Shown one piece after another: positions 33,532 to 44,997 of a stretch of DNA of 64,000 nt. How positions within the stretch are numbered: position 1 is the stretch's first letter; each line of letters starts with the position of its first letter. The position numbers and the translations under genes are program-made. Below the pieces are notes generated by a model. That model worked only from the letters and a program-made list of their open reading frames with translations. It was not told the origin of the DNA and did no database searches. The stretch comes from Morchella semilibera (taxonomy: Eukaryota > Ascomycota > Pezizomycetes > Pezizales > Morchellaceae): positions 2,222,081 through 2,286,080 of the forward strand of contig CM018606.1 in NCBI GenBank assembly GCA_009192285.1, given 5' to 3'.

Positions 33532-35960
33532 ATGGACATACCTACTATTCTCACACCCCCGACTCCCATGCGCTCCTCGTCGCCAGACCCCGCCCGACAG
33601 CTCTCGCGCTCGCCACGCCCGTATCGTCGCAAGACTCTTCCCTCGAGCACACCTCGTCCCTCAGCCGCATCGAGCTCGCGAAAAGCCACATATCTACCAT
33701 CGCCGCTGCCAACGCCAGATGTCTCGCGCGCGCCTTCGCCTTTTCCTGGGGCACGGCGGAGACGGAGGGAGAGATTGAGCCCTGGTGGGTCAGAGTCGGG
33801 GACCGAGGCCGACGATGAGTTGACAAAGAGGTTGCCGGCACCGCCGAGTAAGCGGAAGAGAACACTCTCGGAGGAGGATACGTACTATGGTGAGGTAGAG
33901 GAGGAGGCAGAGGACCTGGACGGAAGAGGGAGGAGAAGGAAGAGGAGGGTGGATGAGGAGAACGGAGAGCGGAAGATCAAGAGGAAGAGAATTGTGTTCG
34001 TGAGGAGGGGAATTGAGGTTGCGCTTATGGGAGTGCTAGTGGGGGTGGTTGTGTATAATGGTGGTAGCGGGAAGGTGTGGAAGGAGATTCTGGCATGGAA
34101 AATAGGTAGGTTTTAACAATCCGGTTTTCAATATTTAGGTTGTGAAATAGATAGCTAACTTGGTACCTAGAATTTGCGTCCTGGTTTCTGGTTTTCACTT
34201 CGATACTGGCCATATTCCCACTGCAGATACTATCAAGAAGTCTCCCATTTGAGCTTCCTCGATCTCTTGACCCGGCACCGCTTCTATATCCTATATTATT
34301 TCCGATTCTTGTTTCTCTTTCTCTTACTGAACCCGGTGTTCCCGGGCGAAATCAGTATATCCTCACTAATATCATCCTTTCTCTATCAACGATACCTCCG
34401 AGCTTTCTATCGTGTCCTGATCTTCATTGGGTGCTTTCGCTCGTTCCAATCGTCCTTCGTCAACACTTTTCAGCCGACTTTACACCGACTGATATCTACC
34501 CATTCCTCCCTCCGCTACAGCACACAGTTGTGGCAGTATTGAATCACCTTTTAGAACCGTCCCTCACGCAGACGGAGATCCGCCTTATATCTGTAGCGCT
34601 CATCAATTTGCTCCTCCATGCGTCTACCCCACAAGCTATCATCCTCAAATCTATTCTCTGGGGCGGTGGTCTTACCACTCTCGTAACCTGCTCGGACGTT
34701 ATTAAATTTAATATCGATCTCGCCCGCGTCCCCACCAACCGTCTTTTCCGCCGTGCCGGCAACACCGTCATCACCATTGCCCGCCTTCGTAAACTAGCCT
34801 CCTCTCTCCGCCCCAAAGGCCAAGCCTCCGATAGCGAAGCTGAAATGGAGCCCCTCCTCCCCCCGTCCAAGGCCCCTGCCCCCGCCCGCCCGCGCGCCAA
34901 AAGCCGCCCCAGCGCCTCCTATTACGCCACGCTGACACCGACCCAATACCGCCTACGTAAATGGGCATACCCCATTTTCGTCTATACCAGTATCCTGGCA
35001 ACCGTCATGCTCGGCCTCAGACCATACATTGCCCTGCACGCTCTCGACGGCACCGACCCTTTCCTCTGGGCACCCAGCTACCTCCTTTGCGGCCAGCCTG
35101 CCTACCAGGGCCTCATTGACGCCATCGCCCCCGGTGCCGGCTACTGTGTCACCACGGGCTCCGCGGCCGCCGCCAACCTCCGCCTCGCGATCATTGCCCT
35201 CTGGGCCATCATCATCGCCATGGGGATCACCCTCGTCACTGCCCTCTCGCCCTACGTTCAGGTCGACACAAGAAGAAAGGTCTTCCACGGTATGGTCGTC
35301 GTCATGTTCCTGATCCCAGGCGTGCTGGACCCTCAGTTCACACACCTGTGTCTGTCGCTCGCGCTCGGCGCATTCATAGTTCTTGATTTAGTGCGGGCGG
35401 GGCAGCTGCCGCCGGCGTCGCGTGTAATTGCGCGCTTCTTGCAGCCATTTGTAGACGGGAGGGACTTGAAGGGGCCCGTCGTGGTGTCGCATGTGTTTTT
35501 GCTGATTGGGTGTGGCGCGGGATGGTGGTTGACCATGGCGGCGGCCCCGGAGGGGGACCCATGGGAATGGGGGGGGAGAACCACAAGCCTGGCTTTTGTG
35601 TCAGGCGTGGTGTCTGTGGGATTGGGAGATGCAGCGGCGTCGTTGATCGGGCGGAGGTGGGGGAGAACGAAGTGGGGGTGGAGAGGGGGGAAGAGTGTCG
35701 AGGGGAGTATGGCGTTTATGACGGTTGTGGCGGTGGGAATTGCGGTGGGAAGGTGGTGGATTGGCACTGGAGCGGCGGCGGGAGGGTGTGGGAGGTGTGG
35801 GACGGCGGTGCAGGCGCAGAGGTGGAGTTGGGGCGTCGTTACGAAGGTGTTGGCCGTCGGCGCGTGGGGGAGTATGGTGGAGGCGGTGGTCACGGGGGTC
35901 AATGATAATGTGGTCGTGCCCGTAGGCGCGTGGGTGTTGGTTATTGGGTTGGGCGTTTAG
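33532..35960 (+). CDS. sec59: Dolichol kinase (SEC59)
   Basis: Two exons (33532-34105 and 34171-35960) give 787 aa. The intron has a GTAGGT donor and a GCTAACTT branch point. The enzyme uses CTP to phosphorylate dolichol at the ER membrane, supplying Dol-P for N-glycosylation, O-mannosylation and GPI synthesis. The first 170 residues are a Ser/Pro/Arg-rich cytosolic extension ending in strongly basic clusters. Multiple membrane helices follow. Diagnostic motifs are RRKVFHGMVVVMF (from 559) and the CTP-binding motif GDAAASLIGRRWGRTKW (from 677), followed by GKSVEGSMAF. Length is larger than the yeast protein (519 aa), mainly because of the N-terminal tail. The coding strand flips from C-rich to G-rich within each exon. 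The start is the first in-frame ATG, after a CT-rich leader. Confidence 0.93.
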
Positions 35961-37284
35961 ATGGCTGGTGTATATAGATTAAATTGGGACGGTGTTTTTT
36001 TTATTTTTGTTTTTGTTTTTGTCATGTCTTGTTTTGGCTGTAGTGCGAGAAGGATGGTTTGGTTGGCGTGAGGGGCCGGGAGTATAAATAGACGTTTTCT
36101 TACCTTCCTACCTTCTTTGGAGTGGTAGTAATGTATATAGGTACCTTTTTATTTAATAGCCTCCACTCTGAGTTGTAGTAGTTGCTGGAATTGGAAATGT
36201 AGTTGTGTGGGCCTATAAGTTGAGTCATGGTGTGTCACTCGCCGCGTTGGTTTTACCAGTCCTTCCCCCCCCCCCCTTTTTTTTTTGTTTAGTTCATTTT
36301 ACCAGCTCTTGGATACCGGGATACTACGAGGACCCACCCCCACACCAAGAGCAATCGTATCGTAATAATACAGAGGGTGTAGCTAAAGCTGTAACTATCC
36401 CTCTCCATCCACCACCTTAATCTTTTCCCTTAATCGTCTCATCTTCCTTTTTTCTAGGAAGTGAATATTGCAAATGCGACGCACGTTGGAAAGCGGCTAC
36501 GGTGGTGGTGCTAGACTCACCAGGTGTGGGGGAGTAGATGGAAAGCAGCAGGGAGGGGGGAAGCTTTTGGGCGGTGTAGGGGTATGGGGTGGGCGGGGTG
36601 GATGGGTACATGTACGTTCTTGGAGGTCTGCTGTAGTTGCTGCGGGTATCGCTCTGTTACATATCTTGCGTACTTTGGGTCCTGTACACTTGTAGCCCTT
36701 GCACGCAGCTCGCTGCTCGCTGTGACGGCAAACGTTCCATCCATTCACCTTGCCAAGCCATTCGAGTGATGCCACATGATTCATCCCCTTTACCCCAATC
36801 CAACCCTCCCTTAAACAGATAAATGCTTCAGTACGGGATGTTTGCATGGTCTTGCCTTGCTAAGTTGGTGTTCTGCGTGTGGGTGTCAGACCAACCTTGT
36901 GATGTTTTATCCATCGTCGCCCACTAGGAGTTAAACTGTTCGGATATTTGCAGGATGGTAGAGGTGATGCACGGGCCTATCAGTGCCCTGTTTTTTTTGT
37001 TCCTGATGGTGTTTCATATTCTGAAGCCTATTTGCATACTGTCAACCTGACAAGCTTCTAAACTTTGTCTTTGTCTGCTCTGTATACTTGTGCAGGTCAA
37101 GAAACAGAAGGTGGGATGCCGGTACTATCGGCATTTACATACACACTGTAGACGTGGTGGTAGTCGTAAATTCACAATGTTAGAGTGACTGCTGTGTCGC
37201 CCCCACCTGCTTGTTGGTTGGTCTAGTTTGGTTTTCCATCCCGTCCGTCCCACCCACTAATGTGCCACTAATGTGCCGTTCCAC

Positions 37285-37340
37285 TGCCTACCACAAGTCC
37301 TGCCTGCCACAAGTCCTACCTGCCACAAGTCCTGCCTGCC
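37285..37340. repeat. 16-bp tandem repeat, about 3.5 copies
   Basis: The unit TGCCTGCCACAAGTCC repeats three times with single-base changes, then a partial copy. It lies just upstream of the TATA box of the small gene at 37497. Confidence 0.9.
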
Positions 37341-37384
37341 GCCCCATCTCGTTATCCTTCTCACGTGATTTCTAGAGCCAACTG

Positions 37385-37390
37385 TATAAA
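37385..37390 (+). promoter_or_regulatory. TATA box
   Basis: CTGTATAAACC, 107 bp before the ATG at 37497, followed by a pyrimidine-rich tract. The layout is that of a strong fungal promoter. Confidence 0.6.
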
Positions 37391-37496
37391 CCAGAGGCTA
37401 CCACTGCCTGATCTCCCCTTCCTCATCCTCATCCCATCCATCCCTCCATCGACCCATCCTACTTATCCATCTAATCTATAGATACCATCTGCGATA

Positions 37497-37859
37497 ATGA
37501 CTCACTACGATAAACTGCATGCCAAGCGTGTCGACGACCTTGAGAAGAAATACCTCGCCGAGTGTCAGAGAAGGACACCCGATGTTAGACCACGCTTCAG
37601 GATGTCGTGTGGACCAAAGAAGGCCTTTCCTCTGTTGCAACCTCCGGGCCAGAGAACTAGGGCCATCAAGAGAAAAGAGGACCTGAAGGCTCAAAAAAAA
37701 CCCGTCAAGAAGTTGATTGCCAAGAAGGCTCCTGAGGAAATCGAGTACTCAAGTGCCGACGAATGCTCCGGCGAGGAGGAGGAGGAGGAATCCAGCGCGG
37801 ACGAGACCTCTGATGCTGGCGAGAAGCAGGGCAACAGGGCTAAGAATAAAAATAACTGA
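37497..37859 (+). CDS. Small basic/acidic protein, function unknown
   Basis: Intronless 120-aa protein. Residues 1-70 are basic (HAKRVDDLEKKYLAECQRR; later KRKEDLKAQKKPVKK), and residues 80-110 are acidic with a run of eight Glu interrupted only by a Gly, in SGEEEEEESSADE. It has no signal peptide, membrane segment or recognised domain. The charge split resembles small chromatin- or nucleolus-associated proteins, but that is only an impression. Coding is supported by the TATA box 107 bp upstream, the CT-rich leader and the ordered composition. I do not recognise a homologue. Confidence 0.6.
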   Translation: MTHYDKLHAKRVDDLEKKYLAECQRRTPDVRPRFRMSCGPKKAFPLLQPPGQRTRAIKRKEDLKAQKKPVKKLIAKKAPEEIEYSSADECSGEEEEEESSADETSDAGEKQGNRAKNKNN

Positions 37860-38398
37860 GTAGGGTATGTATCCCATTCCCCCCCCCCCCTTTCTTCTTC
37901 TTCTGCTGCGCTGCAGCTTCTTTCTTCCCTTTTTTGTACTTTTTATTTCCATTTTTACTGTTGGCCTTTACTAATCACTCGTGTGGTTCCTGCCCTGTAG
38001 ACATAAAATCAGTTGATGCCATACATGGGACGAATATGCGAGGGTTTCTAGGGAATATACAGACGTTTAAGCAGGATAAAGCTTTTCCTTTTATCCCTCG
38101 CCTACTAGTTATGAGCATGCATCATCTTTCGGTAGAGCCTCTATTATATTAACCATTTTTTTCTTTCTTTCTTTCCTTTTTCTTTCCTTTGGATGATGGG
38201 GTGTACTGTACAAGTCATCCGATATCTATGGCTTTCATTTTTTTCATTTTTTCATTTTTTTTTTTTTTACTCTCGAGCTTTGAAGAGCTAAAAAGTTGAA
38301 AGCAAAAAAATATTTTTACTCCCTGGGATCAATTGGTGCCTCTCTAAAAGTTCATTTGATGGTGACATTTAGCGGGCAAATAGTAATTAAACGGAATA

Positions 38399-38571
38399 CA
38401 GTCGGCTCTCCCTATAAGGGTGAGCATACCCTCTATAGGAATACTCGCCTTATACGGAGCCCGGTTCTCAGGCTACCATTTTTTTAGTACGTAGTCCTAA
38501 GGGTAAATGCTCATAAGGATACCCTCAGTAATTTTTCTATTTGTGTATTACCCTTATAGAGTGAGTGGCTT
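38399..38571. mobile_element. Degenerate pogo/Tigger-like MITE
   Basis: It starts after TA with CAGTCGGCTCTCCCTATAAG. The right end, CCCTTATAGAGTGAGTGGCT, is a weak inverted match of roughly two thirds identity. Size and left TIR resemble the clearer element at 44809-44997. Confidence 0.4.
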
Positions 38572-41500
38572 CTCACCCCAGCTAGGTTGGGACCCTTTGC
38601 CATCAAAAGGTGAACTTCTCGTTCTATCAATTCCAACGTTACGCGGACCCGTTATGATCATGATCACACTATCTACTATAGCTTGGGTAAATAAAGACTG
38701 AAAAGAACTAAGTGATGGTTTTACCAACTAACGAGGAATTGAAACATGTTGTCCCAAGGAGCATACCCGCGTTGTTTCTATCATCCTCCTCAATTTTCTC
38801 AGGTATATATATGGGATGGTAGGATTATGATAGAAATCGCCCTTTTGCAAACAAAAGGGTACCAAGCGCTCAATATATCTGGGGACACCTATAGCCGGAG
38901 AACTTTAATTTGTGTCCCAACTTCTGACGGTCACTCCTTCACCACCACCACCGAACCTGAAATTATTTTGACCCCTATATAGGGGCAGAGCAGAAGGCAG
39001 AGAATTGTTCTATAGAAAGGAAACTAGTTAAAGTCTTTTGGTTGAGGTGGAGAAGGAATGTACTCTTGATGTAGTGTCCCCCCCAATGTCGCATATATAT
39101 TGCCTAATCGGGTCATATTCCAGTCAGTTCCGGTCTGATTGGGAGATAAATGACCCAGTACGGCTTAGTATCTCAGTTCCCAGGACAATATCCCCCTATC
39201 TTGGCAATTATAGAGTTTGCGACGCAGAGAAAATACTTTCCTGGATGTGCATCAGATCTGCAGAGTCCCCGCCTGCTGGGGGTCTAAAATGTTGATTTGG
39301 ACACCTGAATTCGATTCATGAAATCTCTAGCCATAAAGGTAACAAGCTCTCTCTGTTATTAAAGCCACATCAGGTTTGCTTTTCTGGGGAGTCAGCATTT
39401 AAACACTCCATTGAAACGCTGCTGCAGGGGGATCTTTTTTTTTGTCTTTTATTCATTATTTTGGAAAGTGTTTCAACGACAACGTGTTTTACTGTTAGTG
39501 TTGGGGGGGGGAGGTTTTTTAACGAAGGTTTGGTGTTCAGCGTTGTAGGTTGCGTTTCCTTTTCTAGCTGTCTTAGTTCTTAAGTTATGGCGCACACCAA
39601 ATTTAAGAGCGTTCGACTTGTTAATAGTAGAAAGACTGTTAATTCGCAAGGAGCCTAACTCTGTTGTTGCCGGTATGCTTCAGCACCGTAAGAAGCGATT
39701 CCAACCTGGGGATAAAACTTCGCGAGAGGTACAGAAGTTTCAGTCAATAAATTGGAATTACCTATTTTCTAGCTATTTATGAAAGTGACTAGGGTAGTGG
39801 AAGATTAAAACTAATTCAGCTCAGTTCGAACTAACAACAAAAACAACATCTCAATTTGAGCACACAACCCGTGCGAGTGATGTTTCATGATCGTACGTTT
39901 TTTTACTTCCTGGAATTAATTTTCTGACTCATATCAATCTCCCATAGATGCATTATTTAATCCATTTACTTACTTGGCGAAATTAAGACAGATAATTGGT
40001 TTTGAGCTCGCCGAGCTGCTTCTCGGAGTGCGGGCCACCACGAGACCCTAAAGATGAATTAGAGTCTAGTATTGCATGATATTACCGCGTGTACCGGCAG
40101 GAATTTTTGCCACCAAAGTACGTGCGTCAAGGCGGTGAATAGTCGCTGCGCTAAATGACTTGGTTTACCGTCTCTAAGAACCTGGCGAGTATATCGGCGC
40201 AGAAGCTAGCGAAAAGCAGTTGTGGGTTTAAAGATTGGCGTCAGTCATGGTTCGTCACTCATTTATTTTCTAGAGTGGCGAGCTTACTCTAGCTATTAGC
40301 ATTCATTTGCGAATTTCAACACCAAAAAAAACAGTATTTATTAGTTTCCTATTCTGGTGAGATGAATGCAATCCTGGCAATCTTGTGCCCCCCCTTCCCC
40401 AGAGTGAGTGCAAGAAGGCTAATGGTGCAGAGAAGATTCTTCTTAGGGTCCTCTACTTGGTAAAGAAGGCTGTGCAGAGGAGTAGCTTCGATATATGTCC
40501 GGTGGCTGCCATGTATATGTAACCCTTTCCAATTTCAGACAGTATGCGATTTGCTGTTTCACCAACCGCGTATTCTTGCGATTACCATCGGCCTCTGATC
40601 AAGCAGCTGAGGCCAGTTTCTTGATAGGGCCACCGCTCTAAGATAAGCACCCGAGACCTTGGAGGATGGAGGGAAGGAGGGGCTTTCAAGGGTTTGGAGT
40701 GGTGCTATTCCCTTCCTACCTGGAAATGCCCCCCCCCCAACCCCAACCCCTGCTAGTGTCTCGCCCAGCCTAGATCCATAAAGTAAGTATGTTGTCGAGA
40801 TACGATACCATACATGTATCTCCAACACTTGGTGTCCGGGCCTGCCATTGGGTATTCACACGGCTCTCGTGTTTAATATGCAGATAGATCGGTCCGAATA
40901 GCGAGATCGAAATTCCTTCGCTCGGCTTGATGGCCTTAAATAATAACGGGGATCGTGCAACCGTTGACTTCTTCTTCTTTTTTTTTTTCTTCTTCCTTTT
41001 TTCCCTCCCACCTTTGCTTCCATTTTTACTTTCGTTTACTTTCCTTCGAGTGACCTGTCCAAACAGCCAGCTAGCAGGCCAGCTCTAGACGCCCGCACCA
41101 CCCCCCAAGGAATCTCACTCCTTTCAGCTTTGGGGACATCTCTCCAAAACATGCATGAAGGGAAGAAACGTGGTTTATGTATGTGGGGGGAGGGGCATTC
41201 TAGCTACGCAAGGGGGAGAGGGGGGAAGTAGAAGAGAATTTCCACTTGATTTTCTCGATGGACATCAAACTTTTCGATTCCCAGTAACCTGGCGCGTATC
41301 TACAGCAGAGCACAGACATTTTAGGTAGTAGATGTCTTTGAGCTTGATGTGATGGGGTTTCGGAGAGAGGAGTACAGGTGCGGTACACATTCTCGGGTCC
41401 CCCGCGTGCGTGCGTGAGTGTGGGTCAGGTCAGCCGATAATGTAGGTAGTCAATATCACCCCACTATAGGTAGCTCAGTGGCAGTAGATGGTAAGCTGTT

Positions 41501-44500
41501 AGTAAATGGAATGGGTCCAGCGGGTAGGTAAAACATGACCCCCCCCCCCCTCCGGAGACGCCGTGGATTATATATTCGGTTGTTCGGAGGGAGCTCGAGA
41601 GAGAATTCCCCCACAAATTGAACCACATCAGGTGCTGGATCTTTCAAAAATGGATGCGGATGATCGAATTCATCGATATTATTACTATATTGGTCCTCAC
41701 CCACTACATATATTATACACCTGTCATTTCCAGAAGTTGCATTCTTATTTATTTTGTAAAACAAGTTGTGATGAGTTTCTACTCTTGGAAAGAATGCCGA
41801 GAAAGAGCACCTCAGAGGTTGGGCATGCGTGCCCTGCGTCAACTTGTCGACATTGACATTGTTTTGGTCTTATATTTCTTGCAGCCAGTGGGCGGTTGGA
41901 GGTAGTGGCTTAGTAACGGCTTGACCTGCTGGGGCGAAGAAAAAGACAAGGCACGGAGGACATATGGGTGAGACATCGGCATTGATCACTATGTAGGTGT
42001 CGGTATCGTGATGTTGTTCTTGCAATGTCAAAGGCACTGGTATACCGCAGGAATATCTATCAAAGCCGTACTTTCAAGCCTGTCCACATGTCCGCCAATG
42101 GGCTTAGGCATGTGGTATATTAACTAGCGTCCGTGGGCAAACAGCTCTGCCACCTGCCGGTAAGGTAAAGCAGCCAATGAATTGATGCTTTGTGTTTGAA
42201 AATAAACACTCGAGCTCGTCATCACGGCCATTTGTTCAGATGGCGGTATCGTGAGTTTTATGAGTAATTATGGAGGTCATTGTAACTAAATATTGGGGGT
42301 ATATATGCACACATCTACATGTGTCCCTGTACCTAAACCACTATAGCTAGTCTGTGCCCTGTACATGCGCAAGCTCCCAGAGTGGATTAAGTAGAAAGTG
42401 TAAAGCAGACCTACCTGCAGAGTGCCTACTCTAAGCACAGGCACAACATCTGTGCATCCTCACGATAGTTCGACGGGACAAAACTAGGCATTTCTATAAA
42501 TGGAAACAAAGGTAAGATCGAAACGTTAACTAGTAACCGGGCTTGATATGCCCCTACCAGCCAATTTGTGTTTATATCAAATCGGCCGGCCTACGAGAAA
42601 GGTATGCACTACTCAAGAGAGTATGTATTGCCTCAATAGAGCATGCGCTCCTTCGAGAGAAGTATGGATTGCCATAGGGGAGGGATGTATTGCTTCAGTA
42701 GAAGCATGTCTTACTTGTTCCTTTCCCCCTTCGGTGCCGAAATTTTGGGAGCACCATGGGCGTGGTATCGGGTCTGTCACTACAGACCACTTCGATCTTG
42801 CTGAGAAAGCAGTAGAGGGTGGTTGTATTTAATTTTATCTACTCGATAATGCGTTTAGGTCAGAAACAAACAAAACTCCACGAGAGTGGTTCGGACAGCT
42901 TGGGGCAATTTCATAAAGGACTCTTAGCAGGTAGGGGAATGGGGGGGAAAAAATGAAATTGCTGAAAAGACCGCCGGTGGTTGCAAAGTAAACTTGGGGG
43001 AGTGGATATTTACCCGCTCACATACACATCTCGACCAGAGTTCCCTCCCCTCCTACCTAGCTAGGCCATGGCCAGGTCACATTTTGATATGATGGCTTCC
43101 CATCCACCACCACCTCCACCACCACCATCGGCTCACAAAGCAATAATGTTCAAGCTTTAGTTATTTCTTCTACCTCCTTGACTAAAAAAGTTTCTTGCCC
43201 AGCTCCAACCTCGCATTTGATGGGGTCTTGGTTTTCAACCCCATTGGTCCAGAGGAGAATTCCAGTGTCGACTGAGGTCTTAGATTGACTGCAACAAAAA
43301 TTACAAAAAGAGACAGCTCACTTCTGCAACCATGGCCGCAGTGTAAGAAAGAGATATGGGAAAACTAAAAACGACCGCGAGTGAGATCGAGATGCGAGCT
43401 GTGGGATCGATTGTTTTAACACATACCTTGAGAGATAACATAAACCCATATATTTGATCCTCTCTTTGAATGCGTTACCCCATTCGCATAGCTACCATGA
43501 AATAGATGTCAATGTTTGATTCCTGGCTGTCAGCTGTGTGTTTGGAAGACGATTACCTTTTACAGCATCGGATGTGCTAGTATAGAGTACATGCGTTATC
43601 GGAACGGAAAAACACCAAGACTGAAACCACCACCAAGCACTACGAACCCCAGGAGGCACAAGCAACTATGCATGACAAGCCTTTGTTCAACTTTTTAGTC
43701 TTCCAGAGGTGATTTGTGAAAAAAAAAAGTCCTGCTGGCAACTTAAAAGGACTCTATCGGAATCGGATCCCGAGATCGGGATTCACGCGGGGGTCGGAAC
43801 TGGGTTGCTGTGACCACCCCTTCCCCTTCTATCCCGAAACCGGCCTGTCAGGAATTTTTCTTTCTTTTTTTTCCTCCTCTTGGCCCTTTGTTACAACCTC
43901 CCCAGGGTCGGGTCGGTGGCTCTGAGCAGGTAAGTATTGCTCTTCCCCTAACTCCTTAAAAATGAAATCGAGCTGCCTATCAGAGTCTGGACATTTTGAT
44001 CAACATTGTTAATTCAACGAACATGTTGAGTAAGGTACCGTTACCCAACGTGCCATACTCCATAACCTCTAGTGAAAATGCCCAAAAAGTACTCGCCCCG
44101 GACGGATATGCTGCAGCGGGAGGCCCGGATGCAGGGGGTTTTGTTTCACGCCCAGGGAGGGGACACCCGCATAACACGCTCCTGCTCGCTTGATGAGGTT
44201 GGCTCTGCTCTAAGTTGAGTGTTGGACCAGCCGGTGATACCATTGAGAGATATATACAAAGTAGGTACCGGTACTCCTCATGCGGGGGTTATCCTTTCAG
44301 AAACTCGGATAAAGGAGGGGGGGGGGGGGAGTGAAGAGAGAGGGAGGGAGGGAGGGGGAGGGGGAGGGAGGGAGAGAGAGAAGGAGGAGAGAACTCCCGT
44401 TTAGCCAATTCAACCTTTAGAGTATGTTTCTTTTCCGATCGCAGCAGCGCCATAAAATTACATCTCGACCTGCGTAGAATTGCGGGAGAACAATTGTCGC

Positions 44501-44622
44501 AAGTACTTACACAGGCCATCTTGTCAATGCGTCTAGGTTGACCAGAGCTTCTGATATGGTTGTGGTGAATCGACTCGCCGGCAATCATTGTCAGTGCGGT
44601 GGTATCTCAGATCTTGGGAAAT

Positions 44623-44682
44623 GTCTTCTCGTTCCAGACAATGTCTTCTCGTTCCAGACAATGTCTTCTCGTTCCAGACACT
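44623..44682. repeat. 20-bp tandem repeat, three copies
   Basis: The unit ATGTCTTCTCGTTCCAGACA is repeated three times head to tail and appears identical in each copy, which implies recent origin. Confidence 0.95.
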
Positions 44683-44808
44683 AAGGTGCGCCTTCTTCGA
44701 CAATTTGGTCAGACTAAACATCGGCCCAGCCTGATACCACTAGAATCCATCGTCAAAGACCGGGCCGTAGCTGTGCTATCGGGTGGGCCTTTTCCCAATT
44801 GCAAGATA

Positions 44809-44997
44809 CAGTCGCCCTCCGATGTAACAAATGCCACTATACCGAATATTTGCTGTACCGAAGCACTTGGGCCAGGTTCCTTTTTTTTTTTTTTTCAGCA
44901 AAGAACTTAGTCTGCTATACCGAATAATACCGAATAATCTGCGGTACTGAACGAGCAATGGCCTAATATGCACGTTCGTTATAGCGGAGGGCGACTG
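44809..44997. mobile_element. pogo/Tc1-mariner-like MITE with TA duplication
   Basis: A 189-bp element with TIRs: CAGTCGCCCTCCGATGTAAC at the left and, inverted, CAGTCGCCCTCCGCTATAAC at the right, with TA at both flanks (44807-44808 and 44998-44999). CAGTCG-type ends with TATAAC and a TA duplication are typical of pogo/Tigger-family non-autonomous elements. Internally it contains repeated TATACCGAATA motifs and a T run. Confidence 0.85.

Larger units (their letters stand above)
35961..37496. other. Intergenic with TATA box and minisatellite
   Basis: No gene is seen in 1.5 kb. The right end contains a 16-bp tandem repeat (37285-37340) and a TATAAA (37385-37390) 107 bp before the next start codon, followed by a strong CT-rich initiator tract. 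Confidence 0.5.
37860..44808. other. Gene-poor tract, first part
   Basis: About 7 kb with only short, unrelated open frames. It holds a degenerate pogo-like element at 38399-38571, many homopolymer runs, a CA/ACATGTA motif near 42310 and a 20-bp tandem repeat at 44623-44682. I see no intact gene or RNA gene. Confidence 0.5.

Noticed and set aside
34953-35905. Long open frames on both strands inside SEC59
   Set aside because: They are shadows created by high GC content; only the dolichol-kinase frame carries family motifs.
38507-39295. Series of short plus-strand frames possibly forming a gene
   Set aside because: I could not join them with plausible introns or recognise any domain.
44340-44392. 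GGGAGGGAGG-rich stretch as a G-quadruplex regulatory site
   Set aside because: It is a simple purine repeat with no nearby gene to regulate; no further support.
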